NCBI RefSeq assembly: GCF_014645655.1
Contig: NZ_BMMD01000017.1
Coordinates: 24,030-88,029, forward strand
Source of the DNA: Agromyces bauzanensis
Lineage (GTDB): Bacteria; Actinomycetota; Actinomycetes; Actinomycetales; Microbacteriaceae
Direction of reading: 5' to 3'
DNA: 64,000 nucleotides
In this document: positions 1-8,748 of the stretch, one piece after another
Position numbering within the stretch: the first letter of the stretch is position 1
Layout of the letters: each line of letters begins with the position of its first letter
Program-made: the position numbers and the translations under genes
Notes under the pieces: generated by a model
Told to the model about the DNA's origin: nothing
The model's database searches: none
The model's input: the letters and a program-made list of their open reading frames with translations, nothing else

Positions 1-908
1 CACGAGGTCAGATGCCCGGGGGTGGGGAACCGGGTCATGTCCACGCCGATCTCGGCGATGATGGCTGCGGCCGCCGTCGCCCCGATCCCGGGGATCTCGT
101 CCAGCCGGGCGGCCGCGTCACCGAAAGGGACCATGTGCTCGTCGATCTGCTCATCCACGGCCGCGATATCGCCGTCGATCTGATCGATCCGGCCCAGCAT
201 GCGTTCCAGCAGGAACCGGTGGTGCTCGTCGAAGTGGCCGGTGAACGCTTCCTCCAGCTGCGGGATCTTGCGCCGCATGCTGGACCGCGCCATCTGCGCG
301 AGCACGCGGGGGTCCTGCTCCCCGGCGATCAGGGCGGCCATCATCTCCCGCCCGGAGACCCCGAAGATATCGGACGCGACCACGGACAGCTTGATGCACG
401 CGTCTTCGAGGAGTTTCTCGACCCGGTTCTTCTCCGCGTTACGCGAGCCGACCAGGGCGATCCGGTACCGGGTCAGATCCCGCAGCCGGCGGATCGGACG
501 TGGGGGCACGAAACTGGGTCTGAGCATCTGCCGCTCCGCGACCTTGCAGAGCCATACCGCGTCCAGCACGTCCGTCTTCGGACGCCCCGGCAGATGCTTC
601 ACGTCTTTCGCGTTGACCAGCCACGGCTCAAGCCCGTGCGCCTCCAGCAGGTAGAACGGCGGCCGCCAGTAGTCGCTGGTCGCTTCCATCACGACCCGCT
701 CAATCCCCAGCTCCACCAGCCTGTTCGCCAGCTCGGTCAACGACCTCGTCATCGTCGAATGCGTCGTGACCTCCTGCACTCGGCGTTTCCCGTCGGCAGG
801 TGCGGGCAACCGGACACAGCACACCACCTCGGCCTTGCCGATGTCCAACGCCGCGACCCGTTGGATGATCTGCTCGTCATCCTCGGACTGCGCAAACACT
901 GTTCTCAC
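1..908 (-). CDS. IS110-family transposase, C-terminus cut off by window edge
   Basis: DEDD-type serine-assisted recombinase that moves an IS110-group insertion sequence. Reading leftwards from a GTG, the N-terminal RuvC-like domain shows the four acidic residues of the family: Asp22 (in ALDIGK), Glu75 (in MEATSDYW), and Asp113 and Asp116 (in KTDVLDAVW). A helix-hairpin-helix segment typical of Transposase_20 (LDEIPGIGATAAAAIIAEIG) begins near residue 279. The distal part carrying the catalytic serine lies outside the window, so intactness cannot be judged. An AAGGG ribosome site sits just upstream of the GTG. The long noncoding stretch on the 5' side is where IS110-group elements encode their bridge RNA. 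Family assignment is firm; activity is unknown. Confidence 0.9.
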   Translation of the reverse strand, partial: MRTVFAQSEDDEQIIQRVAALDIGKAEVVCCVRLPAPADGKRRVQEVTTHSTMTRSLTELANRLVELGIERVVMEATSDYWRPPFYLLEAHGLEPWLVNAKDVKHLPGRPKTDVLDAVWLCKVAERQMLRPSFVPPRPIRRLRDLTRYRIALVGSRNAEKNRVEKLLEDACIKLSVVASDIFGVSGREMMAALIAGEQDPRVLAQMARSSMRRKIPQLEEAFTGHFDEHHRFLLERMLGRIDQIDGDIAAVDEQIDEHMVPFGDAAARLDEIPGIGATAAAAIIAEIGVDMTRFPTPGHLTS

Positions 909-910
909 GT

Positions 911-1080
911 CCCTTCTGATCGACAGCTTCCACGAAGCGACCGCCCGGGGGAACCGGCAAGGCAAGAACAACGAATCTAATCCTCGTGCTCACCCGCCTC
1001 ACGGCGGCTGGCGACAATGAAAGTGCCCAACACGCGGCTCCCACCATCCGGCTAGAACACGGCCTCAAGGACCATAGAAA
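911..1080 (-). ncRNA. Candidate IS110 bridge RNA / left-end noncoding region
   Basis: IS110-group elements carry a noncoding region between their left end and the recombinase start that encodes the target- and donor-binding bridge RNA. Here about 170 nt upstream of the transposase GTG contain no gene but do contain hairpins: CCGCC/GGCGG with a TCAC loop at 994-1007 and GCTTC/GAAGC with a 3-nt loop at 926-938. The exact ends of the RNA and of the element are inferred, not seen; the element should stop before the aldo/keto reductase stop codon. Confidence 0.4.
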
Positions 1081-1129
1081 CAACGACGTCAACCGGACGG
1101 CCGCACCCCATTTTCAGCCTCGAACAGGC

Positions 1130-1144
1130 GCCCCGGGAAGGGGC
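1130..1144. terminator. Possible hairpin terminator after aldo/keto reductase
   Basis: GCCCC and GGGGC arms enclose a 5-nt loop just beyond the reductase stop codon. There is no U-tract on the minus strand, so this is only a weak candidate. Confidence 0.3.
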
Positions 1145-1151
1145 ACCCAGG

Positions 1152-1982
1152 CTAGAACTCCTCGTGCGAGTCGGGATCGCCGCCCGAGAGCCGGCCGCGC
1201 GAAAGTGCCGAGATCGCCTCGACCTCGTCGCCCGAAAGGCTGAACGAGAACACGTCGAAGTTCTCGCGCCGACGCTCGGCGTGCGCCGACTTCGGGATCG
1301 GCACCGACTCGAGCTCGACGTGCCAGCGCAGCACGACCTGCGCAGGCGAGACGCCGTGCTCGGCGGCGATGGCGGTGACCACGGGCTCCTTCAGGAGCTC
1401 GGTGCGCTTGGCGAGCGGACTCCAGCTCTCGGTGCGGATCTCGTGTTCATCGTGGTAGGCGCGCAACTCCTCCTGCGGGAAGTACGGGTGCAGCTCCACC
1501 TGGTTGACGACGGGCACCACGCTCGTCTCGCGCTCGAGCCGCTCGAGCATCTCGGCCGTGAAGTTCGAGACGCCGATCGAGCGCACGAGCCCCTTCTCGC
1601 GCAGGCGGATCATCGCGCGCCAGCTGTCGACGTACTTGTCGATGCGCGGGTTCGGCCAGTGGATGAGGTAGAGGTCGACCCAGTCGAGGCCGAGGCGATG
1701 GCGGGACTCGTCGAGGCTCGCGAGCGTCTCGTCGAAGCCGTGGTGCCGACCGGGCAGCTTCGTCGTGATCACGAGGTCGCTGCGATCGACGCCGCAGCGG
1801 CGGATGGCCTCACCGACGACCTCCTCGTTGCCGTAGTTGTACGCCGTGTCGATGAGGCGGTACCCGTCGGCGATGCCGGAGACGATCGCCTCGACACCCG
1901 CCTCCTCGTTGAGCCCGTAGGTGCCCAGCCCGATGGCCGGGATCCGGTTGCCGTCGCGGAGCGAGTACTCGGGAGCGGTCAT
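1152..1982 (-). CDS. Aldo/keto reductase
   Basis: NAD(P)H-dependent reductase of the AKR5/2,5-diketo-D-gluconate reductase type, a soluble TIM barrel of 276 residues (normal family length). The catalytic tetrad is visible: Asp45 and Tyr50 in LIDTAYNYG, Lys75 in TTKLPG and His108 in YLIHWP. The C-terminal cofactor signature IPKSAHAERRRENFDVF follows. The ATG chosen is preceded by GGAGG almost touching the start; an in-frame GTG about 6 codons upstream is an alternative. It lies 131 nt downstream of the MFS pump gene on the same strand and could be its last cistron. Its 3' side abuts the insertion sequence. The substrate cannot be told from sequence. Confidence 0.9.
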   Translation of the reverse strand: MTAPEYSLRDGNRIPAIGLGTYGLNEEAGVEAIVSGIADGYRLIDTAYNYGNEEVVGEAIRRCGVDRSDLVITTKLPGRHHGFDETLASLDESRHRLGLDWVDLYLIHWPNPRIDKYVDSWRAMIRLREKGLVRSIGVSNFTAEMLERLERETSVVPVVNQVELHPYFPQEELRAYHDEHEIRTESWSPLAKRTELLKEPVVTAIAAEHGVSPAQVVLRWHVELESVPIPKSAHAERRRENFDVFSFSLSGDEVEAISALSRGRLSGGDPDSHEEF

Positions 1983-2113
1983 TCCTCCATCCTCACGCAC
2001 GGCGGCGACGGATGCCACTGCCACGACTTGACGCGTCGCGCGTCGCGGGTTGCGCGGCGCGCACCGTGCACCGCGACGTCGGCTCGTGGCATCCCGCTGC
2101 GCTGCGGCGGTGC

Positions 2114-3534
2114 TCAATCGATCTCGACGGCCACGGCCTCGGGTGCCTCGACGTGGGCGCGCAGCCCCGTGAACAGCCCGGCCGCCCACACGCCGAGCGC
2201 GACGGTGATCGCGACGGCCACCGCGGTCACGGTGCCGAGGGGCAGCAGGAGCGCGAAGACGATGGCCGTGAGCGCGATGGTCACGGCGGCGCCGAGCGCG
2301 TCGGCGACCGTCATGGCCGAGCTGATGAAGCCCTGGTTCTCGAGGCTCGACGACTGCAGGCCGATCACGGTCGTGCGCGGGTACATGATGCCCATGCCGG
2401 CGCCGGCGAGCGCCCACGTGATCATGAAGACGTAGGGCGGCAGCACGAGCAGCGTCGCGAGCAGCGAGCCCACGATGGCCGCGCCGAGGAGGCCGAGGCC
2501 GATGCGCAGGCACAGCTCGTGGCTGAGGCGCTCGGGGTTGCGTCCCTGCACCTGCGACGCGATCGCCCAGGCGACGCCGCTCAGCGTGAGCACGAGCCCC
2601 GCCATCGCCGTACTCAGGAGGTAGGGCTCGCCAGTGAGGAACAGCGGCAGGTACACACCTGCGCGCCGAAGAACGCCCCCGAGAGCGTGGCGCGAGTCAG
2701 CACGGTCGCGGGCAGCCCGCGGGCGCCGCGGAGGGTGTCTCTCGGCACCATGGGGCGCACGGCGACGGCCATGACCACGACCGCGGCGAGGGGCAGCGCC
2801 CAGCCCGCCCATCCGGATGCCTCGCTCGAGAGGTTCAGCACGAGCACCGCGACGCCCGCGAGGGTGGCCCACGCGATGCGGGAGATGCGCCACGGCGGTC
2901 GCTGCTCGGCCGCGTCCATGCTCATGCGGCGAAGGCTCGGCACGACCATCGCGAGCGCCGGCACCACGAGTCCGACGACGCCCAGGAAGACCCACTCCCA
3001 GCCGACGCTGTCGGCCACGACGCCCGAGATGAACGGCCCCACGAGCGAGGGCACCACCCACGCGGCCGCGAACCCGGCGAACAGGCTCGGCTGCAGCGCC
3101 GCCGGGATGACCCGCGCGACGATCACGTACAGGGCCACCGTGAGCCCGCCGCCGCCGAGCCCGTGCACGAGCCGGCCGATGACGAGCTGCCACATGCCGG
3201 TCGCGGTGCCGGCGATGAGGAGCCCGGCGACGAACAGTGCCACCGACGTGTAGAGGGCGAGGCGCGGGCCGCCGCGGTCGGCGGCGTTGCCCGCGACGAT
3301 CATGCCGATGACGCTCACCGCCAGGGGCCCGGCGAACGCGAGCGCGTACAGGGACCGGCCGTCGAGGTCGGCGGCGACCGCCGGCATCACGGCGGTCACG
3401 GCCATCGCCTCGAAGGCGGCCAGGAACACGAGGGTGAACATGCCGACGCTGACCCACCGGTAGGTGGGGCCGAGCACCCGTTCTCGAACCGGCACCGGGA
3501 TCTCGCCGGCGAGGTTCGCTCCGTCAACAGTCAT
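2114..3534 (-). pseudogene. MFS drug-efflux-type transporter, frameshifted; SoxR target
   Basis: Major facilitator superfamily exporter. The first part (about 295 residues) reads through eight to nine membrane segments to GAFFGAQV, then the frame is lost. The rest (VYLPLFLTGEPYLLSTAMAG to the C-terminus) continues in another frame. The break is a GT dinucleotide too many at 2652-2658 (GTGTGT where GTGT would restore VYLPLF). It is either a recent tandem-duplication mutation or a sequencing error, since the rest of both halves is undamaged. The gene starts only about 20 nt after a SoxR-type promoter and diverges from soxR. A redox-cycling-drug export role is therefore inferred. No Shine-Dalgarno is seen; the mRNA is probably leaderless. 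Confidence 0.85.
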
Positions 3535-3541
3535 GCGGTCG

Positions 3542-3572
3542 AGCGTATGACCTCAACTATGGTTGAGGCCAA
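3542..3572 (-). promoter_or_regulatory. SoxR box inside the MFS promoter
   Basis: The 18-bp inverted repeat CCTCAACTATGGTTGAGG (3551-3568) matches the enterobacterial soxS box CCTCAAGTTAACTTGAGG at both arms. On the minus strand it lies between a -35-like TTGGCC (3567-3572) and a -10-like TACGCT (3542-3547) separated by 19 bp, the over-long spacer that SoxR/MerR activators need. The predicted transcript starts at or next to the MFS ATG. Confidence 0.85.
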
Positions 3573-3620
3573 AGGGCCGTCGAACGCGACGACGGTCGAC
3601 GACCCGGTGAAGGAGGGCGG

Positions 3621-4076
3621 ATGCCGCAGCTCGAGTCCGCCGGCCATGTCATGCTCACCGTCGGCGAGCTGTCGACCCGCAGCGGCGTGTCGATCTCGGC
3701 GCTCCACTTCTACGAGCGCGAGGGGCTCATCGCATCGGAGCGCGACGACCGCAATCATCGCCGCTTCCGCCGCGACGCGCTGCGCCGGGTCACGTTCATC
3801 CGCGTGGCGCAACGCGTCGGCATCCCCCTCGCCGAGATCCGCGAGGCGCTCGAGTCGCTTCCGGCGGGGCGCACGCCCACCAAGGCGGACTGGGCGCGCC
3901 TCTCCCGCCACTGGCGCGCCGCTCTCGACGCGCGCATCACCGACCTGGAGCACCTGCGCAACGACCTCGACGGCTGCATCGGGTGCGGCTGCCTGAGCCT
4001 CAGGACGTGCCGGCTCCGCAACCCCGACGACACCCTCGGCGCGACCGGCGCGGGACCGCGCAGGTGGGAGGAGTGA
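3621..4076 (+). CDS. soxR: Redox-sensitive transcriptional activator SoxR
   Basis: MerR-family regulator carrying a [2Fe-2S] cluster. The N-terminal winged helix (residues 12-80, with ALHFYEREGLI) is followed by a dimerisation helix. The cluster motif CIGCGCLSLRTC places ligands at Cys119, Cys122, Cys124 and Cys130, the invariant SoxR spacing, and the tail RLRNPDDTLG also fits. The protein has 151 residues, like E. coli SoxR (154). The start is fixed by AAGGAGG five bases upstream. In actinobacteria SoxR senses redox-active compounds and switches on oxygenases and efflux pumps rather than soxS. Here its only obvious target is the divergent MFS pump, whose promoter carries a SoxR box. The iron-sulphur identity is very secure. 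Confidence 0.96.
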   Translation: MPQLESAGHVMLTVGELSTRSGVSISALHFYEREGLIASERDDRNHRRFRRDALRRVTFIRVAQRVGIPLAEIREALESLPAGRTPTKADWARLSRHWRAALDARITDLEHLRNDLDGCIGCGCLSLRTCRLRNPDDTLGATGAGPRRWEE

Positions 4077-4133
4077 CGCGGCTCGGCGGCGGCGGCCGAT
4101 GCCGCTCGGCAGCGCGGTAGAGGTGCGATGCGC

Positions 4134-5072
4134 TCATCGCACCGGCAGCTCCGCGAACGCGCGCACCGGGAACGTGCCGAAGCCCTCTACGCGCGGCGGC
4201 ACCGCCGTGAAGCGGGCTCCGCGCGCAGGCAGGCGGTCGAGCCCCGTGAGGTGCTCGACCACGTGCACGCCCGCCGCGAGCAGGATCGAGTGCGCGGGCC
4301 GCGTGCCGCCCGACTCGGTGTCGTCGATGTTGAGCGAGTCGATGCCCACGAGCCCGACGCCTGCGCCGACGAGGTGCCGCGCGCCCGCCTCGGTGAGGAA
4401 GGGCGCGCCGTGCGCGTACTCGGGCGCACCGAAGTGGCGGCTCCAGTCGGTGTGCAGCAGCACCGCGGTGCCTGCGAGCTCGCGATCGAAGAAGACCTCG
4501 GCGGGGATGCCGCGGCTCGCGACATCCGTCAGGTGGAACACCTCGGCGGGCAGCCCGACGAGCGTCTCCAGCGAGAGGCTCGCGAGGTCGCCGCCCTTGG
4601 CGTACCGGTGATACGGGCTGTCGAGGTAGGTGCCCGTGTTGCCCGCCATCGTGATGAGGTCGATCGCGAACTCGATGCCGGGCGCGTAGTGCTCGCGTGA
4701 CGCCTCGCGCGTGAGATGCGGGGTCACGGTCGGCGCCGGGATGCCCGGATAGGTCACGAGTCCGGCCCGGATCGTGTGGCTGAGGTCGACGAGCTCGCCG
4801 CGTTCGGCGCCGGGGGCAGCGGATGCCGCGTGGCCGGCCGCGCCGGTGTCGGCCATGCCGCGCGAGCCACGGTGCGGCTCCTCGACGACCTGGAGGTTCG
4901 AGAGTGCGACGCGTCCGACCAGCGCGAGCCCGAGGTGCCGCACGAGGAGTACGGCGATCTCGGCGTCGTTGGTGTCGGCCGATGGGATATCGAGCCGGAA
5001 GCCGTCGGCCCGCAACCCGCCTCCGTTCACGAAGTCGATCTCGGCGTCGAAGTGAGCGCGATACTCGGTCAC
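4134..5072 (-). CDS. Cyclase family (kynurenine-formamidase-like) hydrolase with N-terminal extension
   Basis: Metal-dependent hydrolase of the cyclase family (PF04199). The core begins near residue 92 (ELVDLSHTIRAG). It carries the metal-binding pattern GNTGTYLDSPYH at 144-155, where Asn145 replaces the usual first His of HxGTHxDxPxH, and a later DDTESGGTRPAHSILL segment. Ahead of the core is a stretch of about 70 residues (FVNGGGLRADGFRLDIP, EEPHRGSRG) that looks like a separate conserved small domain. I therefore choose the GTG 5 nt after the permease stop rather than the internal Met73; the total is 312 residues. The gene is translationally close to the upstream amino-acid permease, so uptake followed by hydrolysis of a small amide or lactone is plausible. 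The substrate is unknown. Confidence 0.8.
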   Translation of the reverse strand: MTEYRAHFDAEIDFVNGGGLRADGFRLDIPSADTNDAEIAVLLVRHLGLALVGRVALSNLQVVEEPHRGSRGMADTGAAGHAASAAPGAERGELVDLSHTIRAGLVTYPGIPAPTVTPHLTREASREHYAPGIEFAIDLITMAGNTGTYLDSPYHRYAKGGDLASLSLETLVGLPAEVFHLTDVASRGIPAEVFFDRELAGTAVLLHTDWSRHFGAPEYAHGAPFLTEAGARHLVGAGVGLVGIDSLNIDDTESGGTRPAHSILLAAGVHVVEHLTGLDRLPARGARFTAVPPRVEGFGTFPVRAFAELPVR

Positions 5073-5077
5073 TCGGA

Positions 5078-6484
5078 CTACCGCCCGCGGGAGGTGGTGG
5101 TGGAGCCGGTCAGCGCGGGCTCCGGCTCTGGTCCGGCCTCGACCGGCGTCGCCGCGGCATCCGCGGGACCGTTGCGCAGCCTCCGCACGACCGTGACAAG
5201 CACCGCCGCCGCCGCGAGCAGGAGGGGCACGACGAGGTTCGCCCCGGCGAGCACGAGGAGTCCGACCGTCATGATCGTCGCGATGACCGCGAGCCACCAG
5301 CCGAAGCTCCAGCGCCGCAGCAGCAAGGTCGCGGCGAGCATGCCCAGGGCGTAGATCGCGACCATGTTGCTCGTGTGGATGAGGATGAACGCCGTGAGAT
5401 CGAGGTCGTTCAGGAGCATGAGCCCGAAGTACACGATGATGAGCAGGCCCGTGAGTGCAAGCGCGCGACGCGGGATCTCGCCGTCGGCCGCGCCCTTCGC
5501 GAAGAAACGGGGGAGGTCGCCGTCGCGGCCGAGCGCCGCTCCGAGCTTGCCGAATGCCGGGAGGTAGGCGTTCATCACGCCGAACGTGACGATGGCCGCG
5601 ATGATCGCGACGAACACGGGCCCGACGCCGGGCACCGTCGTCTCGACGAGATCGACGAGCGGCGCCTGCCCTTCGCCTGCCCGGTCGCCGAGCGCCGCGA
5701 CGGTGACGACCTGCAACGCGAGGTACCCGGCGCCGACGACGACGATGGCGATGCCGGTGGCGATGGGGATCGTGCGGCGTGGGTTCTCGAACTCGCCCGC
5801 GACATGGGTGCCGACCTCCCAGCCGGCGAACGCCCACACGAAGAGGCTGATCGCGAGGCCCACGCCGCCCCATCCGTTCGGCAGGAACGGCTGGAAGTTC
5901 GAGGCGTCGACTGCCGGGAACGTGACCGCCACGACGCCGACCACGACCGCGAGCAGCAGTCCCGTGAGCGCGAACTGCACCCACCCGGCCACGCGGACGC
6001 CGAACCAGTTGGCGATGAACGGGGGCACGAGGACTGCGAAGCCGATCACCGGCACGGCGGCGCGGTCGACCCCGAGCACCGCGACGACGTACTCGCCGCC
6101 CAGGATCGCGAGCACGGGTGCGCCCACGCACACGCCGAAGAAGAACCAGTAGCCGGTCATGCGCGCGGCCGTTCCGCCGAGGGCGCGTCGCACGAAGCTC
6201 GCCACTCCGCCGGCATCGGGGTAGCGCGCGGCGAGCGCGGCGAACGTGCCGGCGAGCGGGATGGAGAGCACGAGCACCGCGGCCACGGCGATGATCGAGG
6301 CCGGGCCGGCCGCGGCGGCGGCGAGGCCAGGCAGCACGAGGATGCCGGTGCCGAGCACGCTGCCGATGTAGAGCGCCGTGCCCTGCCCGAGACCGAGGGT
6401 GCCGCCCTGGCGCTGCGGGCCGGCCGGCGCGCCCGTCTGGTTCGGAGTCACCCGCTCATTCTGGGGGATCCGACCGACACGCAC
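5078..6484 (-). CDS. APC-superfamily amino acid permease
   Basis: Cytoplasmic-membrane transporter of the amino acid-polyamine-organocation superfamily, 468 residues with about 12 hydrophobic helices. The first helix carries the unwound-helix signature GSVLGTGILVLPG used by APC permeases to bind the substrate amino group; later FAGWEVGTHVAGEFENPRRTIP is typical of YjeH/amino-acid efflux-like members. The start is uncertain: a GTG at the listed end or a second GTG 33 nt downstream, neither with a strong ribosome site. The charged C-terminus (rich in Pro, Glu and Thr) is cytoplasmic. It is followed after 5 nt by the cyclase-type hydrolase, so the two form an operon. Substrate and direction of transport are not determined. 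Confidence 0.88.
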   Translation of the reverse strand: MRVGRIPQNERVTPNQTGAPAGPQRQGGTLGLGQGTALYIGSVLGTGILVLPGLAAAAAGPASIIAVAAVLVLSIPLAGTFAALAARYPDAGGVASFVRRALGGTAARMTGYWFFFGVCVGAPVLAILGGEYVVAVLGVDRAAVPVIGFAVLVPPFIANWFGVRVAGWVQFALTGLLLAVVVGVVAVTFPAVDASNFQPFLPNGWGGVGLAISLFVWAFAGWEVGTHVAGEFENPRRTIPIATGIAIVVVGAGYLALQVVTVAALGDRAGEGQAPLVDLVETTVPGVGPVFVAIIAAIVTFGVMNAYLPAFGKLGAALGRDGDLPRFFAKGAADGEIPRRALALTGLLIIVYFGLMLLNDLDLTAFILIHTSNMVAIYALGMLAATLLLRRWSFGWWLAVIATIMTVGLLVLAGANLVVPLLLAAAAVLVTVVRRLRNGPADAAATPVEAGPEPEPALTGSTTTSRGR

Positions 6485-6508
6485 CGCTGGCAGGTCTGAC
6501 GGCTTCCG

Positions 6509-7405
6509 TCAAGATCCTGCCACCGTCGGCTCCGAGGGTCGAGAAGCCGACCCCGCGGGTCGAGGCGCCGACGGTGGAGGCGTCTCGAAACCCGCTCGCA
6601 CCGGCACCGATCCGTGGCCGCGCACCTGCGACGTCGCGGCCTCCCGATCCAGGAAGTTGACCACCTCCCCGATCGCGCTCATGAGCGGCGCCGGGAATAC
6701 CACGAGCGTGTTCTTGTCGACGCCGACCTCGACGAGCGTCTGCAGCGTGCGCAACTGAAGGGCGAGCGGATGCGCCATCATCGTGTCGCTCGCGGCGCCG
6801 AGTTGCGACGCGGCCAGCGCCTCGCCCTCCGCCGCTATGACCTTCGCGCGCTTCTCGCGCTCCGCCTCCGCCTGCTTCGCCATGGCGCGCTTCATCGAGT
6901 CGGGGAGGAGGATGTCCTTCAGTTCGACGAGCGTGACCTCGACGCCCCAGTCGGCCGTCGTGACATCCAGGATCTCGCGGATGTTCCCGTTGAGGGCCGC
7001 CGTGTCGGAGAGCGTCTCATCGAGGTGGTGCTGCCCGACGACCCTGCGGAGCGTCGTCTGGGCGATCTGGTCGATGGCCGACTTGACGTCCTCGATCGCG
7101 ATCACCGACTTCACCGGATCGATGATCCGGTAGTAGGCGACGGCCGAGACGCCGACGGTCACGTTGTCCTTCGTGATGATGCCCTGCGACTGGATCGGCA
7201 GCGTGACGATGCGCAGCGACACCTTGATCATCACGTCGACGATCGGGACGATGAAGCGGATGCCCGGATCCCGCACGTTGTGCAGCCGGCCGAACCGGAG
7301 CACCACGCCGCGTTCGTACTGCTTCACGATCTTCACCGACATGAAGAACAGCACGATCGCGAGCACGCCCACGATGATCAGGGTGACGATGAGGCCAGTG
7401 GTCAT
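6509..7405 (-). CDS. Slipin / SPFH-domain membrane protein
   Basis: Stomatin-like (slipin) protein: one N-terminal membrane helix (residues 4-27), then an SPFH/band-7 domain. The conserved start QYERGVVLRFGRL and PGIRFIVPIVD are followed by DNVTVGVSAVAYYRI and a helical AKQAEAEREKRAKVIAAEGE region that drives oligomerisation. It is 298 residues with a low-complexity Pro/Ser tail. A GGGGAG ribosome site lies 8 nt before the ATG. Slipins form membrane-associated rings and often pair with an NfeD-type protease partner; no NfeD gene is adjacent here. It stands 24 nt upstream of the permease gene on the same strand and may be cotranscribed with it. The specific role is unknown. Confidence 0.9.
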   Translation of the reverse strand: MTTGLIVTLIIVGVLAIVLFFMSVKIVKQYERGVVLRFGRLHNVRDPGIRFIVPIVDVMIKVSLRIVTLPIQSQGIITKDNVTVGVSAVAYYRIIDPVKSVIAIEDVKSAIDQIAQTTLRRVVGQHHLDETLSDTAALNGNIREILDVTTADWGVEVTLVELKDILLPDSMKRAMAKQAEAEREKRAKVIAAEGEALAASQLGAASDTMMAHPLALQLRTLQTLVEVGVDKNTLVVFPAPLMSAIGEVVNFLDREAATSQVRGHGSVPVRAGFETPPPSAPRPAGSASRPSEPTVAGS

Positions 7406-7557
7406 GAGCTCAGCTCCCCGGCGCCGGTGACGTGCCGCGCGCCGTCACCTCGATTCTCCCACCGTCCGCCGCGCCACGACCCGGTACCGCCTCACGACCG
7501 TTCGCCGGGGTCCTCCACCGCACGAAAGGTCGTCAGGCTGCGAACGAGCGGATGCCG

Positions 7558-8748
7558 CTACAGACGCGCGAGCGTCCGGTCGATGTCGTCGAGCAGGTCG
7601 TCGACGTCCTCGATGCCCACCGACAGGCGCACGATCGAGTCGGGCACCTCCGCCTCGGTGCCCTTCACCGACGCGTGCGTCATGTCCGAGGGGTAGTTCA
7701 CGAGCGACTCCACGCCGCCGAGCGATTCGGCCAACTGGAAGAGCGACGTCGACTCCGCGAATCGGCGCGCCGCCGGTGCTCCGCCGGCGAGCGCGATCGA
7801 GAGCATGCCGCCGTATCCCGACATCTGGCGCCCGGCGAGTTCGTGTCCGGAGTGCGACTCCAACCCCGGGTAGTAGACCCGCTCGACGGCCGCGTGCTCG
7901 TCGAGGCGCCGCGCGATGGCCAGGGCGTTCTGGCTGTGCCGTTGCATCCGGATGCCGAGGGTCTTGATGCCGCGCGACGTGAGGAACGCGTCGAACGGAC
8001 CCGAGATCGCACCGGCCGCGAACTGCGTGAACGTCACGCGCTCGGCCAGCTCCTCCTGCCCGGCCGCGAACACGAGCCCGCCACCCACGACGTCGGAGTG
8101 GCCGCCGAGGTACTTCGTCGTCGAGTGCACGACCACGGCGGCGCCGAACGCGAGCGGCTGCTGCAGCGCGGGCGAGGCGAACGTGTTGTCGACCACGACC
8201 AGCACGCCCGCCTCGTCGCCGAGCTCGGCGAGCGCCGCGACGTCGGAGATCTTCATGAGCGGGTTCGACGGCGTCTCGACCCAGAGCACCTTGGTGGTGC
8301 CGAGCTCGATCGCGTCGCGCACGGCGGCGAGGTCGCTCGTGTCGACGGTGGCGTGACGGATGCTCCAGCCGCCGAAGATGCGACGCACGAGCCGGTGCGT
8401 GCCCCCGTACACGTCGTTGCCGATCACCACGTGGTCGCCGGGCGCGAGCACGGTGCGCAGCAGGGCATCCTCGGCGGCGAGGCCCGACGCGAACGAGAGG
8501 CCGCGGATGCCGCCTTCGAGCGCCGCGAGCTGGGTCTCGAGCGCGGTGCGCGTCGGGTTGCTGCTGCGCGAGTACTCGTAGCCGCCGCGGAGGCCCCCGA
8601 TGCCGTCCTGCACGAACGTCGAGGTCTGGTAGATCGGCGGGATGACCGCGCCGGTGGTCGGGTCGAACGCCTGCCCCGCGTGGATGGCGCGGGTGTCGAA
8701 GCGTGCGTCGTCGTGCCGCTGCTCCGTGCGCAATTCAGGAGTGTTCAT
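7558..8748 (-). CDS. metB: Cystathionine gamma-synthase / gamma-lyase
   Basis: PLP-dependent transsulfuration enzyme of the Cys/Met metabolism family, 396 residues. The pyridoxal lysine is Lys212 in STTKYLGGHSDVV; other family signatures are YEYSRSSNPT and VETPSNP. Sequence alone does not separate gamma-synthase (cystathionine from O-acyl-homoserine) from gamma-lyase (cystathionine to cysteine). Its position 153 nt downstream of cystathionine beta-synthase argues for the reverse pathway to cysteine, as proposed for the mycobacterial cbs-metB pair. An ATG nine bases upstream (MKDMNT) is an alternative start; the GGGAAGG ribosome site suits the downstream ATG better. Cytosolic tetramer expected. 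Confidence 0.9.
   Translation of the reverse strand: MNTPELRTEQRHDDARFDTRAIHAGQAFDPTTGAVIPPIYQTSTFVQDGIGGLRGGYEYSRSSNPTRTALETQLAALEGGIRGLSFASGLAAEDALLRTVLAPGDHVVIGNDVYGGTHRLVRRIFGGWSIRHATVDTSDLAAVRDAIELGTTKVLWVETPSNPLMKISDVAALAELGDEAGVLVVVDNTFASPALQQPLAFGAAVVVHSTTKYLGGHSDVVGGGLVFAAGQEELAERVTFTQFAAGAISGPFDAFLTSRGIKTLGIRMQRHSQNALAIARRLDEHAAVERVYYPGLESHSGHELAGRQMSGYGGMLSIALAGGAPAARRFAESTSLFQLAESLGGVESLVNYPSDMTHASVKGTEAEVPDSIVRLSVGIEDVDDLLDDIDRTLARL

Noticed and set aside
12..980. Long plus-strand open frame at the left edge
   Set aside because: It is antisense to the IS110 transposase, whose conserved acidic motifs are on the minus strand; the plus reading is Arg/His/Pro-rich noise typical of GC-rich antisense frames.
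4823..6499. Plus-strand open frame of more than 500 codons
   Set aside because: Antisense to the APC permease; composition dominated by Arg, Glu, Asp and His and no motif.
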